In this document: piece after piece, positions 45,015-54,500 of the stretch | How the letters are laid out: every line of letters begins with the position of its first letter | Numbering within the stretch: the stretch's first letter is position 1 | From: an uncultured Verrucomicrobiales bacterium | GTDB lineage: Bacteria > Verrucomicrobiota > Verrucomicrobiia > Verrucomicrobiales > Akkermansiaceae | Assembly: GCA_937991965.1 (NCBI GenBank) | Contig: CALKLP010000040.1 | Span: forward strand, 1-60,527 | Length of the DNA stretch: 60,527 nucleotides | Reading direction: 5' to 3' | The notes under the pieces: generated by a model | Databases searched by the model: none | What the model was told of the DNA's origin: nothing | The model's input: the letters and a program-made list of their open reading frames with translations, nothing else | Position numbers and translations under genes: made by a program

Positions 45015-45728
45015 ATGCAGCCTCTCTACGAAGGAAAAGCCAAGCGACTTTACACCACTGATGACCCACACGTGCTCCGCATGGAGTATAAAGATGAAGC
45101 CACCGCCTTCAACGCGGAGAAAAAAGCGGAATTTGAGAACAAGGGTAAGCTAAATAAAGCGATTACCTTATTGCTGTATAAAATGTTAGAGGAACGCGGA
45201 ATTGAGACACATATTGTCTCGGACATTGATGAGACGAACATCCTCGTGAAAAAGGTCGATATCCTTTTGGTTGAAGTCATCGTGCGTAACATTGCTGCTG
45301 GTGGATTCTCAAAGCGCATGGGCGTAGAGGAGGGGACTCCCTTCAAGACCCCGATCGTAGAGTTCTCGTATAAATCCGATGAACTTGGAGACCCACTAAT
45401 CAATGATGACTATGCTCGTGAACTTGGGCTGGCTACACCTGAGGAATGCGCAGAGCTGAAACGCCAAGCGCTAATTATTAATGAGGTGCAGAAGGAGTTC
45501 TTCGCCAAGTGTGGACTGACTCTCGTGGATTTTAAGATTGAGTTTGGGCGCCCATCCAGTGATCCAAGTAAAATCATTCTCGCGGATGAAGTGAGTCCAG
45601 ATACTTGTCGTCTGTGGGATGTTAAGACTGGTAAGAAGCTGGACAAAGACCGCTTCCGTCAAGACTTGGGGGGCGTGATGGAAGGCTATGCGGAAGTCCT
45701 TCACCGCATCGAAAAAGCGGTGTCTTAA
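45015..45728 (+). CDS. purC: Phosphoribosylaminoimidazole-succinocarboxamide synthase
   Basis: A 237-residue SAICAR synthetase for step eight of purine synthesis. LYEGKAKRLYTTDDPHVLRM at the N-terminus, LVKKVDILLVEVIVRNIAAG (near 75), the active-site block VDFKIEFGRPSSDPSKIILA and DEVSPDTCRLWD are all conserved. Length is normal. It is monocistronic and divergent from lspA; purU, at the other end of the window, feeds formate to the same pathway. Confidence 0.95.
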   Translation: MQPLYEGKAKRLYTTDDPHVLRMEYKDEATAFNAEKKAEFENKGKLNKAITLLLYKMLEERGIETHIVSDIDETNILVKKVDILLVEVIVRNIAAGGFSKRMGVEEGTPFKTPIVEFSYKSDELGDPLINDDYARELGLATPEECAELKRQALIINEVQKEFFAKCGLTLVDFKIEFGRPSSDPSKIILADEVSPDTCRLWDVKTGKKLDKDRFRQDLGGVMEGYAEVLHRIEKAVS

Positions 45729-45897
45729 GCGAGTAATTGAGATTTGTCTATTCCACTATTGCCCGATTAGAATGTTTCGCGCCTGAATGGTATCTTAAAA
45801 ATTGTATGTCTTCAAGTTGAGAAGACCGAGCGGGACTGTTTTGGGTAAATATGCGGAGCTGAACTATTTCTTCTAGCACCGCATTTAGCAATAGAAT

Positions 45898-47388
45898 CTA
45901 CTTGAAGACTATCTTTACGAGGTCAGGAAGAGAGGTGCTTAAGTCTGCAGGGAGATCTAGTGTGAACACCCCGTCTTGATACTTATATTCGAGAGGTTGG
46001 CCTGTGCGAAGTAAGGATACAGATATGATATCAGCGACATCAGTGAGTTCGATACGTAATTCATCATTTGGTAAGCTGTACCAAGTATTTCCCTTAACTG
46101 TGGTGAAGTTTTCTGTGTTATCCAGCATCGGAAGTGGCGCAGTAACTTGCACATCATAAATCGCTTCTTGAGAATGAGCCATCCATTCCTTCATTTCTGC
46201 ACACAATTTATAATACCAATCCATCATCTCACCGTTGGGGCGTGGGGTGATGTTTGCTAACAAATTCCCTCCAAGTGCGCGACAGCGGATTAGTTCCGTA
46301 AGAAGACGGTTTGCGCTCCAGTGTTCTGTCTCAAAGATTTCATTATAATGCCAATAAGGAGTATGCTCTAGTTCTGTTTTGGCACACATTTCCCACCACC
46401 AGCCGGCTTCGTTAGTGAGTTTGACATTGTGTGAGGATCCTTGCTTTAATCCCTCTGGCGTAGCAATATTTCCACGGGCAACAAAGGTATTGGGCTGAAA
46501 AGCATGAACCTCTTCTTCAGTCATGAGGATATTTCCATCCCACCAGAAAATATCAACATTGCCATAATTGGTGAGGAGTTCTTTGACCTGCTCGATGGAT
46601 TCAGCCTCTTCTTGTGCATCTAAGTCTCCTGGTAGTGCAGGCGTATACCCCATGAGGGCTCCGAGTGGAGGAGTCACGTCGACTTTCTCGTGCTTGTAAT
46701 TGTAGCCAGAAGGAGGCCAAGAGAAGTCCTTTTTCTTATAGGCGAAATGCCAGTTCGGTCCAGAGAAGTAGAAGCCGACTTTAATATTATTCTCGCGACA
46801 TGCATCTACGTATTGCCTGACCAAATCACGTCCTCCCATTTTCTCGCCTGTATCCCACGCTCCATGCTCAGAGGGCCATAAGCAATAGCCATCATGATGA
46901 CGAGTGGTCAGCACAGCGTAACCAAAACCAGCTTCTGAGGCCGCCTCCATCCATTTTTTAGGGTCGTAATTTTCAGGGTTCCAAGTATCAGCTCCAGCAA
47001 ACATTTCTTCCGGTAGGCGCAGGCGGTTAGATTTTTCACGCCCTTCATTCCACACCATGCCCCAAGCGTCTCCTTTATTTTCAGGAAGGCTTGCTAATCC
47101 CCAATGAAAAAAGATGCCGAGGCCTGACTTTCTAAACCACTCCCACTCAGGGTGTTTTGCTGAATTAATGACACTCTTTGCAGCTAATTTAAAATGAAGA
47201 TTATCCTTAACGTATTCTCTCAGCTCTTTCGGAGTTTTCCCTTTCCATACTTTCTTTTGTTCGACATAGGGGGTATCATTATGAATTTGCGTAGGGTCTT
47301 CCGCAAAAGATTTTTTCGCATCCTCTGCGAATGACAAGTGGCTTAGATAAGTGAGTAATAGTAAAGATAGAGGGAGTCTGTAAAACAT
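45898..47388 (-). CDS. Alpha-L-fucosidase, glycoside hydrolase family 29
   Basis: A 496-residue secreted enzyme with signal peptide (about 1-21, ending LSHLSFA). GH29 markers: KSGLGIFFHWGLASLPENKG (near 90), YAVLTTRHHDGYCLWPSEHG with the conserved His pair (near 180), KVGFYFSGPNW, and the nucleophile Asp in YGNVDIFWWDGNILM (near 285). A small beta-sandwich domain closes the C-terminus. It releases fucose from host or algal glycans, and a NahK-like kinase elsewhere in the window would suit a similar diet. A perfect 10-bp palindrome AATGATCATT (47405-47414) lies 16 bp before the ATG and might be an operator. 65 bp after rarA. Confidence 0.93.
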   Translation of the reverse strand: MFYRLPLSLLLLTYLSHLSFAEDAKKSFAEDPTQIHNDTPYVEQKKVWKGKTPKELREYVKDNLHFKLAAKSVINSAKHPEWEWFRKSGLGIFFHWGLASLPENKGDAWGMVWNEGREKSNRLRLPEEMFAGADTWNPENYDPKKWMEAASEAGFGYAVLTTRHHDGYCLWPSEHGAWDTGEKMGGRDLVRQYVDACRENNIKVGFYFSGPNWHFAYKKKDFSWPPSGYNYKHEKVDVTPPLGALMGYTPALPGDLDAQEEAESIEQVKELLTNYGNVDIFWWDGNILMTEEEVHAFQPNTFVARGNIATPEGLKQGSSHNVKLTNEAGWWWEMCAKTELEHTPYWHYNEIFETEHWSANRLLTELIRCRALGGNLLANITPRPNGEMMDWYYKLCAEMKEWMAHSQEAIYDVQVTAPLPMLDNTENFTTVKGNTWYSLPNDELRIELTDVADIISVSLLRTGQPLEYKYQDGVFTLDLPADLSTSLPDLVKIVFK

Positions 47389-47453
47389 GCAAAAAACTAC
47401 ACCGAATGATCATTTAGTTGCAATGTTTAAAAAATGAAAATTAAACTGGTTTA

Positions 47454-48788
47454 TTATTGGCTTTTCAAGAATTTTTCACGAAGATGGTCTAATCGATCCT
47501 TAATTCTCTTCTCTAATCCGTTTTCGGTAGGGGTGTAATAATTCCGTCCTTCTGGCAAATATGCTTGAGGGACGTAGCTCCCCTCATAATCGTGGGCGTA
47601 TTGGTAAGAAAGCTCTTGGTCGGATTTTCCCGCTTGTTTAGCAAGTTTCTTGCGTGTTTTGGTTCTTAAATGAACAGGGACAGGAAGAGTCTTCCCGGAT
47701 TTGACATCGCTTAAGGCTGCGTTGATTCCTGCATACGCGGCATTGCTTTTTGGCGCGGTGGCCAGATAAACCGCAGCGTGTGCTAATGGAATTCTCCCCT
47801 CTGGCATTCCGATAAAGTCAAAGGCTCTCTGCGCATCTAAGGCGACTCGTAACGCGCCGGAATCAGCAAGTCCGATGTCCTCTGAAGCAGAGATGACAAG
47901 TCTACGAGCAATAAAGCGTGGATCTTCGCCAGAATGGAGCATCTTGGCTAGCCAGTAAAGTGCCGCATCTGGATCTGAACCTCGAATGGATTTGATGAGA
48001 GCGGAGGCGGTGTCATAATGCTCGTCTCCCTTGGCGTCGTAACGAATCGCTTTTTGCTGAATGGATTCCTCCGCCACGGAGAGATCGATTTCGATGACTC
48101 CTTCCATATTCTCAGTAGATGTGAGAACTGCGAGTTCGAGCGCGGAGAGGCATTTTCTTGCATCACCATCGGCCTTCTGTGCGAAGTGACACGCAGCTTC
48201 ATCTGTGAGTGAGATCGTGTTTTCGGGAAAGGCGCGTTCATCACTTATGGCGCTTTCGAGTAACGAGCAGAGTTCCGGTTCTGTTAGTGATTCGAGTTGG
48301 AAGAGTTGTGATCGAGAAAGGAGGGCGTTGTTAAGTGCGTAATAAGGATTTTCTGTCGTTGCGCCAATGAACCGAATGGCTCCTTCTTCCAAATGCGGGA
48401 GGAGCACATCCTGTTGATTTTTTGAAAAGCGATGCAACTCATCGACAAATAAAATTGTGCGTTCCCCTCGGAGCTTAGACCAGCTTCTTGCTTGCTCAAC
48501 CTTCTCGCGAACCGCAGCGGTGTTCGCATCCGTAGCGTTCAGCGTCTCAAAGCGGGCAGTAGTCTCGGCGGCTATGACACGAGCAAGTGTTGTTTTTCCC
48601 GTGCCGGGAGGCCCATGAAGAATAAGGGCAGAAAACTGATCTGCTAAGATGGCGCGGCGGAGGAGCTTCCCTTCTGCAAGAATATGTGATTGTCCCACGA
48701 CTTCAGCTAAGGAGCGTGGGCGCAACCTCGCTGCTAATGGGGTATCAGCAGGGTTTGGAGAAACTTCCGTTGTCCAGAGGTCGGGCAT
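47454..48788 (-). CDS. rarA: Replication-associated recombination protein RarA (MgsA)
   Basis: A 444-residue AAA+ clamp-loader-like ATPase acting at stalled forks. RLRPRSLAEVVGQSHILAEG opens it, Walker A is LHGPPGTGKTTLARVIA (near 58), Walker B FVDELHRFSKNQQDVLLPHL, sensor 1 FIGATTENPYYALNNALLSR, and the MgsA C-terminal domain has AALYWLAKMLHSGEDPRFIA and LPEGRNYYTPTENG. Length matches the family. A small hairpin (48801-48818) sits in the 47-bp gap before it. Confidence 0.94.
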   Translation of the reverse strand: MPDLWTTEVSPNPADTPLAARLRPRSLAEVVGQSHILAEGKLLRRAILADQFSALILHGPPGTGKTTLARVIAAETTARFETLNATDANTAAVREKVEQARSWSKLRGERTILFVDELHRFSKNQQDVLLPHLEEGAIRFIGATTENPYYALNNALLSRSQLFQLESLTEPELCSLLESAISDERAFPENTISLTDEAACHFAQKADGDARKCLSALELAVLTSTENMEGVIEIDLSVAEESIQQKAIRYDAKGDEHYDTASALIKSIRGSDPDAALYWLAKMLHSGEDPRFIARRLVISASEDIGLADSGALRVALDAQRAFDFIGMPEGRIPLAHAAVYLATAPKSNAAYAGINAALSDVKSGKTLPVPVHLRTKTRKKLAKQAGKSDQELSYQYAHDYEGSYVPQAYLPEGRNYYTPTENGLEKRIKDRLDHLREKFLKSQ

Positions 48789-48800
48789 GGAAGGAGTGTA

Positions 48801-48818
48801 CTGCGAGAATGTTCGCAG
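48801..48818 (-). other. Small hairpin just upstream of rarA
   Basis: CTGCGA-N6-TCGCAG, a perfect 6-bp stem with a 6-nt loop, 17 bp beyond the 3D-lipoprotein stop codon and 12 nt before the rarA ATG. No U-run follows, so it is a weak terminator or a leader hairpin. Confidence 0.4.
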
Positions 48819-48835
48819 GAAAGATAAAAACTATC

Positions 48836-49492
48836 TCAGTTCAATGAAGCGAGACGTGATTTCTCGAACTTCTTTTTGTTAGCAAGCACTCCGTAATACA
48901 TTTTTCTACAGTGTGAGTGTTTGAGACGGCCTTTGAGCAAGTGTGCGCTACGTTCCCAGTCGCCCATTTTGATGATTTGGATTTCCGCAGGACGGGTATT
49001 CCACTTATTCATGAGGGACTTGGAAGGATGGTAAATATCGATTGATCCTGCGCCAACAAGTGCTGATCCGTAGTCGTCGACAACATAAGTGTGAGGAAGG
49101 CCTTTGATTTTGAAGAGAGTTCCGAGCGGGTAGAGTGACCAATCTGCTGCAGCGCTGCGCACCTTGCCATACTTGAGGGTCGTTCCCGCAGCACTAAAGT
49201 TTTTATAGATCCCTCCCATTTCTTTCTCTGCACAGGAGTAAGCTGTTGTTCTGACGTAACGCTGAGTATCCGTGAGGGCATAGACAGGATAACCATGACG
49301 ATCCGTTTTAGAGCCTTTGCTCGAAGGGGAGTCGGTTTTGATTGGGGTGTCTGGGAAAAAGGAATTATAAGAACCCGATTTTTTGCTAGTGCTAGTGGAG
49401 GATGCAACTGACGAACTGGGGCCTTGAGAACAACCGATTGTTAAAAGGGTGACAAGAACTAGTGGGAATGTGAGACTAAATTTAGTAAGCAT
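48836..49492 (-). CDS. 3D-domain lipoprotein (MltA-like double-psi barrel)
   Basis: A 218-residue exported lipoprotein: signal and lipobox LTIGCSQG with Cys at about 21, then a Ser/Thr-rich linker. The folded part (about 75-190) is the 3D domain found in MltA and in firmicute resuscitation-type proteins: VRTTAYSCAEKEMGG, SLYPLGTLFKIKGLPHTYVV, DDYGSALVGAGSIDIYHPS. The aligned Asp residues in VVDDYG and IDIYH match two of the three name-giving aspartates, and AAADWSLYPLGT the third. Probably a cell-wall glycan-binding or lytic protein. Upstream of rarA on the same strand. Confidence 0.85.
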   Translation of the reverse strand: MLTKFSLTFPLVLVTLLTIGCSQGPSSSVASSTSTSKKSGSYNSFFPDTPIKTDSPSSKGSKTDRHGYPVYALTDTQRYVRTTAYSCAEKEMGGIYKNFSAAGTTLKYGKVRSAAADWSLYPLGTLFKIKGLPHTYVVDDYGSALVGAGSIDIYHPSKSLMNKWNTRPAEIQIIKMGDWERSAHLLKGRLKHSHCRKMYYGVLANKKKFEKSRLASLN

Positions 49493-49612
49493 AACTTAAA
49501 GATAGAGATCCAAATTAATGGATGAACATAGATAAGCGCAATTTTATGATATGCAATGAAAATTTTTACTGTTGCCAAAAAGTCCTGTGCATAAGAAGGG
49601 CAGATGATGGTT

Positions 49613-50773
49613 TTACCTGTTAGGAGCGAGCTGGAAGGTGAACCCTTTTAGATACTCAGTCTCAGGCAGGGAAGGGTAGACGGGGTGGTCTAGGCGTTGT
49701 CCGAGATTATCGACGAGGCGTAAGGTCTTCTTTGCATCCACGGCGGAGTCCACGATCATCGCGAGGAATTTCTCTCTGCTGACATGGTGTGAGCAAGAGT
49801 AGGTGGAGAGATACCCGTCCTTGTTGAGAAGCTTTAGTGCGCGGAGGTGAATGTCTTTATATCCACGCATAGCGCCATTGAGGGTTTTCTTGTTTTTGGT
49901 GAAAGAAGGAGGGTCTAGAATAATAAGGTCGAAGTTCTCCTCACAATTACGTAGGTAGTCGAAAACGTTTTCACAGACCGCTTTGATTTCGACTTCGTTT
50001 CGCTCGGCGTTTTCTTTAACTGCTTCGATCGCGCCTTCAGAAATGTCTACACAAGTGACCTCGGCTGCACCGGCGAGTGCGCATGCTAAGCCAAAACCAC
50101 CTTGGTTGGAAAAGCAGTCTAGCACTTTTAATCCTTTGGCATACTTAGCCACTTCAGCATAGGTGTCGAGCTGATCTAGGTAGAGTCCTGTTTTTTGTCC
50201 CTCGGAAAGGTCGACAAGAAATTTGATGCCATTGGAGATAACCTCAAAAGGTTCAGGAGTCTCTCCGTGAATCATTCTCACTTCAGGTTCCATGCCTTCT
50301 GCTTTGCGCATAGGGGAGTCATTGCGGAGAGTGATACTCTTAGGGTTGATGATGTTGCAGAGAGCTTCTTTAATCAATTCGGCACGTTGGTCCATCGCGA
50401 GGGTCAAGGTTTGGAGGACAAGGTGATCGCCATAGCGGTCAACGATTACGCCTGGTATGCCGTCAGACTCACTCCATACGAGTCGGCAGAGGTCGATAGC
50501 AACATCACTTCGTTCCCGGACCGATACTGCGTATTCGATGCGGCGGGTGAAGAAGGGAAGGTCAAGGTCTTGCTTACGACGGGAGAAACGGCGCGCGACG
50601 ATCTGAGACTCAGGGTTATAGATGCCAACACCAAGGGGGCGGTCACGAAAGTCTTTCAGAGAAACAACATCGCCAGGTTGGGGATCTCCAAAGGTTTTTT
50701 GAATTTCCGTTTGGTAGACCCATTCGTGGCCATGAAAAATGCGTGCACGAGGGCGAATAATGAGACCTGACAT
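49613..50773 (-). CDS. Class I SAM-dependent 23S rRNA methyltransferase, RlmI-like
   Basis: A 386-residue enzyme with an N-terminal PUA domain (about 1-70, ARIFHGHEWVYQTEIQ and DRPLGVGIYNPESQIVARRF) and a C-terminal Rossmann methyltransferase. The SAM site KVLDCFSNQGGFGLACALAG (near 220), an acidic VTCVDISEGAIEAVKENAER, the motif IV FDLIILDPPSFTKNK (D-P-P-S) and YSCSHHVSREKF near the end match the RlmI/YccW family, which makes m5C1962 in 23S rRNA. ATG at 50773 is chosen; the 12-residue upstream extension is not conserved. Exact target base is inferred. Confidence 0.9.
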   Translation of the reverse strand: MSGLIIRPRARIFHGHEWVYQTEIQKTFGDPQPGDVVSLKDFRDRPLGVGIYNPESQIVARRFSRRKQDLDLPFFTRRIEYAVSVRERSDVAIDLCRLVWSESDGIPGVIVDRYGDHLVLQTLTLAMDQRAELIKEALCNIINPKSITLRNDSPMRKAEGMEPEVRMIHGETPEPFEVISNGIKFLVDLSEGQKTGLYLDQLDTYAEVAKYAKGLKVLDCFSNQGGFGLACALAGAAEVTCVDISEGAIEAVKENAERNEVEIKAVCENVFDYLRNCEENFDLIILDPPSFTKNKKTLNGAMRGYKDIHLRALKLLNKDGYLSTYSCSHHVSREKFLAMIVDSAVDAKKTLRLVDNLGQRLDHPVYPSLPETEYLKGFTFQLAPNR

Positions 50774-50845
50774 AGTCGCGCAGTATGAAAAAAGCGGGCG
50801 GAACTGCAATAACTTTTTGTGATTAAGCGTTCCAGTAAGGTTAGC

Positions 50846-52255
50846 CTACCAATTATACTTCACAGTGTAAGTAATTACGCGCTCCTCATCAGGTGCCAGA
50901 TCGGCAGTGAAGCGGATGGTGTGAGCATCGAGCTTCTGGAATTCCTCGCTTTTAGCTAGGACGTTCCACGCGCTCCAGCGGATGAGGTTCTCATGCGCGT
51001 AGATCGTCGCTTGCTTTTTAGAACGGTTGCGGAGCTTGATCTCGATCTTTTCCGTGACGGATTTCTCGCTCTTTTTGAAACTGAGAATTTTACGTTCACC
51101 TACCAGATCAAAGGCATTGCCGGTGTAGAACTCGACATCTTCTTTCTGTGGCGTGTGATCGATCGTGTTTTCCCCGAGGAATTCGAGCTTCTTGTCCTCA
51201 TCACGGTAAAGGCGGATTTTCCCAGCTGGGAGAGGGATGCCAAGTCCGTTCTCCTCTGTGTTGGCGAAGTTCCAGTAGATCGAGACATCTTTAGGGAACC
51301 CATCGATCTGCCCTTGATTCGCATTAGGACGTCCCCAGAAGCGTTGATTGCGTAGGGGCTCATAGACGAACTCTTTCGTAGCCTTAAGCTTGGCGGACTC
51401 TACGAACTGCACTTGCTTGGTTTCCTTATCGCGTAAGGTGACAGGGCGAGCGACGCTGTAGAGATGGTAGGAATCGAGCTCTTTTTGGGTGACTGTTTCT
51501 TCTCTCACCATTTTAGCACGTCCTACACTAGCCATATCCATTTCTGCGGCAAAGGGATCCATGCCATGATTTCGAACTCGATTCACATCACCCGCTAGTA
51601 GTTGCACCTCCGCGTTCTCGAATTTCGTGCCACTGTTATTGGTTAAGGTAATCCAACCGTTGATCGATGACTGCTCCGTATCTTCTGTGATCACGAGGTT
51701 ATAGTCAGACTTCCATTGAAAGCCTTTCGAGAGGTAAGAGAGTTCTGCGTTACCAGATCCGGCCGCGCTGTTGAGCGTCCAGCTGAGGGTGGGGCGCAGG
51801 ATGGAGTCGTCGCCGAGAGAGGGGAAGAACGGTTGCCCAGGAAGTCCAAAGCGGATTTGATCATTGATCTTGATGATCGGGGTTTGTTGCCCCCCACCTC
51901 GCACGTATCCACTGCGGATGATTTCGCCAAACTCCTCATACGGTTCTGTGTTCGGCTCGTTGATGAGGAAGGGAATTTCCTTGCCCTCAAAGTGATGGAG
52001 TAGGAGTGACTGGGAAACCGGGTCGTTTCGGTAATTTTGCTCGAGAATCTGAAAGTCCAGTGCGCCTGACGGATCGCGAAAAACCACTGAATCAGGCTCG
52101 AGCATCGAGGTCACCCCATCAAAGGAAACGGTCGTCTCACCAGCTTCTAATTCCAGCGGAACCTGCTGGCGCACAACTGCAAAGTTTTGATTATAAATAG
52201 TCAATGAGGGTTGTGCCTGCGCAAGGCCAATAAGGAGAAGTAAGGTGAATTTCAT
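50846..52255 (-). CDS. Exported DUF4139-domain protein
   Basis: A 469-residue protein with a short signal peptide (about 1-14, MKFTLLLLIGLAQA). N-terminal LTIYNQNFAVVRQQVPLELE with the GETTVSFDGV turn is typical of DUF4139 proteins. The core has LSWTLNSAAGSGNAELSYLS and WKSDYNLVITED, then GNAFDLVGERKILSFKKSEK, and ends in a beta-rich VITYTVKYNW. Built almost wholly of beta-strands. The family is secreted or periplasmic with no known activity. The next gene on the strand, rlmI-like, starts 72 bp downstream. Confidence 0.85.
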   Translation of the reverse strand: MKFTLLLLIGLAQAQPSLTIYNQNFAVVRQQVPLELEAGETTVSFDGVTSMLEPDSVVFRDPSGALDFQILEQNYRNDPVSQSLLLHHFEGKEIPFLINEPNTEPYEEFGEIIRSGYVRGGGQQTPIIKINDQIRFGLPGQPFFPSLGDDSILRPTLSWTLNSAAGSGNAELSYLSKGFQWKSDYNLVITEDTEQSSINGWITLTNNSGTKFENAEVQLLAGDVNRVRNHGMDPFAAEMDMASVGRAKMVREETVTQKELDSYHLYSVARPVTLRDKETKQVQFVESAKLKATKEFVYEPLRNQRFWGRPNANQGQIDGFPKDVSIYWNFANTEENGLGIPLPAGKIRLYRDEDKKLEFLGENTIDHTPQKEDVEFYTGNAFDLVGERKILSFKKSEKSVTEKIEIKLRNRSKKQATIYAHENLIRWSAWNVLAKSEEFQKLDAHTIRFTADLAPDEERVITYTVKYNW

Positions 52256-52423
52256 TACCTACTATTAGCAGTTAATTCAGGAATTGTGACAGAAAAAAAT
52301 CATCTTCTCGACTTTGGTGGCTTTCAGTTTTCTCTGACCTCTACGCTCTAAACTGCATGGACATTAGCGTAGGAAGGAACTTTTCCTCTAGCCAAGGGGA
52401 CGGATCTAGGTATCGTTTATTAC

Positions 52424-53092
52424 GTGTCTAGCAATAGTGTCATCACCTGTGAAAACCTGCATCGCTCTTATAAGATCGGCAAGAACACCATTGATATCCT
52501 GAAGGGAATCGATCTCACCATTTCACGAGGGGAAAAAGTGTTCCTGTGCGGAGCTTCTGGCGCAGGGAAGACGACCTTGATGTATTCGATGGCGGGTCTA
52601 GAGAAACCGAAGAAGGGGAAGGTGATTATTGAAGAGACGAATCTCTATAAGCTCTCACGCTCAAAACAAGCGGACTTTAGGAACCAAAAGCTGGGGTATA
52701 TTTTCCAAAACTACTTTTTGCTCCCAGAACTGACAGCGCAAGAAAACGTGATGGTTCCGGGTATGATCGCGAGGGAAGAAGTCGGCGAACGCGCTCTCGA
52801 ATTACTGGAAACAGTTGGCTTAGGTCATCGCGCTAATCATCTGCCCGCAGAACTTAGTGGAGGGGAGCAGCAACGCGTCGCCATTGCGCGAGCCTTGATC
52901 AATAAGCCTTCGATTCTCTTTGCGGATGAACCGACGGGGAACTTAGACTCTGCGAACGGAAATGAAATCATGCGCCTCCTGTTTGAGATGAGCGCAGAAA
53001 CTCAAACAACCTTAGTGATGGTGACCCATGATACGGAACTCGCCAAGTCTGGAGATCGTGTTGTCTATATTAAGGACGGGGTGATCGTGTGA
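52424..53092 (+). CDS. ABC transporter ATP-binding protein, LolD/MacB type
   Basis: A 222-residue ATPase. Walker [19 protein letters not shown] (near 38), Q-loop [20 protein letters not shown], signature [20 protein letters not shown], Walker [17 protein letters not shown] and switch His in VMVTHDTE are all intact. The [10 protein letters not shown] string is typical of the LolD/MacB/FtsE group, which powers lipoprotein release or other mechanotransmission at the membrane. Starts with GTG. No permease gene is adjacent, so its partner must be encoded elsewhere. Converges on miaB. Confidence 0.9.
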   Translation: MSSNSVITCENLHRSYKIGKNTIDILKGIDLTISRGEKVFLCGASGAGKTTLMYSMAGLEKPKKGKVIIEETNLYKLSRSKQADFRNQKLGYIFQNYFLLPELTAQENVMVPGMIAREEVGERALELLETVGLGHRANHLPAELSGGEQQRVAIARALINKPSILFADEPTGNLDSANGNEIMRLLFEMSAETQTTLVMVTHDTELAKSGDRVVYIKDGVIV

Positions 53093-53117
53093 GCTTTAAG
53101 CGACGGGGGAGTAGCTT

Positions 53118-54500
53118 CTACTCATGAATAACAGGTGTCCCGTAGAGCGTGAATCCAGTTGAGTCTTCGATTTTGACATCAAGTAGTTGCCCTGTCATGC
53201 GCTCGGCATCTCCTTCGATGATGACGATTTTGTTCTGACTGGTGCGGCCTGAGAGCGTCTCTTTATTCGTCTTAGATGGTCCTTCTACCAGAATCTGCTG
53301 AATAGTGCCGATAAGGGCCGCGTTCTTGGCCTTGGTTAAGTCGTCTTGGATAGCGAGAAGGCGTTGGTTGCGGTCTTCTTTATCGCGTTCGCCGAGTTGT
53401 TCTTCCATCTCGGCGGCGGGAGTATCTTTGCGCTTGGAGTAACGGAAGATGAAGGAGTTATCAAAGCCGAGGCGTTTGACACAGTTCACGGTTTCTTGGA
53501 AGTCTTCTTCGGTTTCCCCCGGAAAACCAACAATGATATCGGTGGTGATGGCGAGATCGGGGCGCGCTGCTTTCATCTTCTCACAAATCTCGATGAATTT
53601 CTCGTTTTTATAGGGGCGGCGCATTTTCTTGAGCACGCGATCACTACCGCTTTGCATTGGGAAGTGAATGTGTGAGCAGAGCTTCGGAAGGTAGGTGAAG
53701 GCAGCCACAAGGTCGTCACGGTATCCAATCGGGTGAGGGGAGGTGAAGCGAATGCGCTCCAGGCCTTCGATCTCGTGTACTGCTTCTAGGAGCTGCACGA
53801 AGGGGCTTTTGCCATCTACTTTTGGGAACTCGGTGCGGCCGTAGAGATTTACGATTTGGCCGAGGAGGGTGACTTCTTTCACTCCCTGCGAGACAAGGTT
53901 CGTGACTTCATCTACGATTTCTTGGATCGGGCGGCCACGCTCCTTCCCTCGAGTGTCTGGAACGATGCAGAACGAGCAACGCATGTTGCATCCCTGCATG
54001 ATGGAGACGAAAGCAGTAGCGCGCTTATCGGTGATCGGGAGGTGCTCCTTAATCGTGTTTTGCGAGCCTTCTTCTTCTGCGATGTCGCAGACATTTGAAC
54101 CGGAAAGTGAAAGTTCTGGGTTGTCCATGCGTGCGGTTACGCGTTTGGAAAGGATGTCATCGACGTAAGAGAATACACGGTGGTATTTCTGCGTGCCAAC
54201 TACGACATCAAGGTGTGGAATGCGGTCGAAGAGTTCAGTGCCACGAGATTGCGCCATGCAACCCATAAATCCGTAAACGATGTTGGGGTTTTTCTCACGA
54301 TATTTCCCCATGATACCCATTTTCCCGAGAGCCTTTTGCTCTGCTTGATCACGGACTGAGCAGGTATTGATGAGGATGACATCCGCCTTTTTTTCCTCGC
54401 CAGTGACGGTGTATCCTCCTTCTTGGAAGGTGTTCGCGACTTGCTCGGAGTCACGCTCATTCATCTGGCATCCGTAGGTTTTTATGAAGACATTTGGCAT
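53118..54500 (-). CDS. miaB: tRNA-2-methylthio-N6-dimethylallyladenosine synthase
   Basis: A 460-residue radical-SAM methylthiotransferase that modifies A37 of tRNAs reading UNN codons. The UPF0004 domain VFIKTYGCQMNERDSEQVAN and INTCSVRDQAEQKALGKMG (first cluster Cys residues) is followed by the radical-SAM motif MQGCNMRCSFCIVPDTRGKE (CxxxCxxC, near 172) and a C-terminal TRAM domain (ILVEGPSK...GRTSQNKIVI). All six cluster cysteines are seen. Convergent with the LolD-type gene. Confidence 0.94.
   Translation of the reverse strand: MPNVFIKTYGCQMNERDSEQVANTFQEGGYTVTGEEKKADVILINTCSVRDQAEQKALGKMGIMGKYREKNPNIVYGFMGCMAQSRGTELFDRIPHLDVVVGTQKYHRVFSYVDDILSKRVTARMDNPELSLSGSNVCDIAEEEGSQNTIKEHLPITDKRATAFVSIMQGCNMRCSFCIVPDTRGKERGRPIQEIVDEVTNLVSQGVKEVTLLGQIVNLYGRTEFPKVDGKSPFVQLLEAVHEIEGLERIRFTSPHPIGYRDDLVAAFTYLPKLCSHIHFPMQSGSDRVLKKMRRPYKNEKFIEICEKMKAARPDLAITTDIIVGFPGETEEDFQETVNCVKRLGFDNSFIFRYSKRKDTPAAEMEEQLGERDKEDRNQRLLAIQDDLTKAKNAALIGTIQQILVEGPSKTNKETLSGRTSQNKIVIIEGDAERMTGQLLDVKIEDSTGFTLYGTPVIHE

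Noticed and set aside
45846-45887. TAAATATGCGG/CCGCATTTA pair between purC and the fucosidase gene
   Set aside because: Bulged short stem with a loop over 20 nt; could be a convergent terminator but evidence is too thin.
50195-50770. A 191-codon plus-strand open frame opposite the RlmI-like gene
   Set aside because: Shadow of a well-supported methyltransferase gene; no domain and no supporting start signal.
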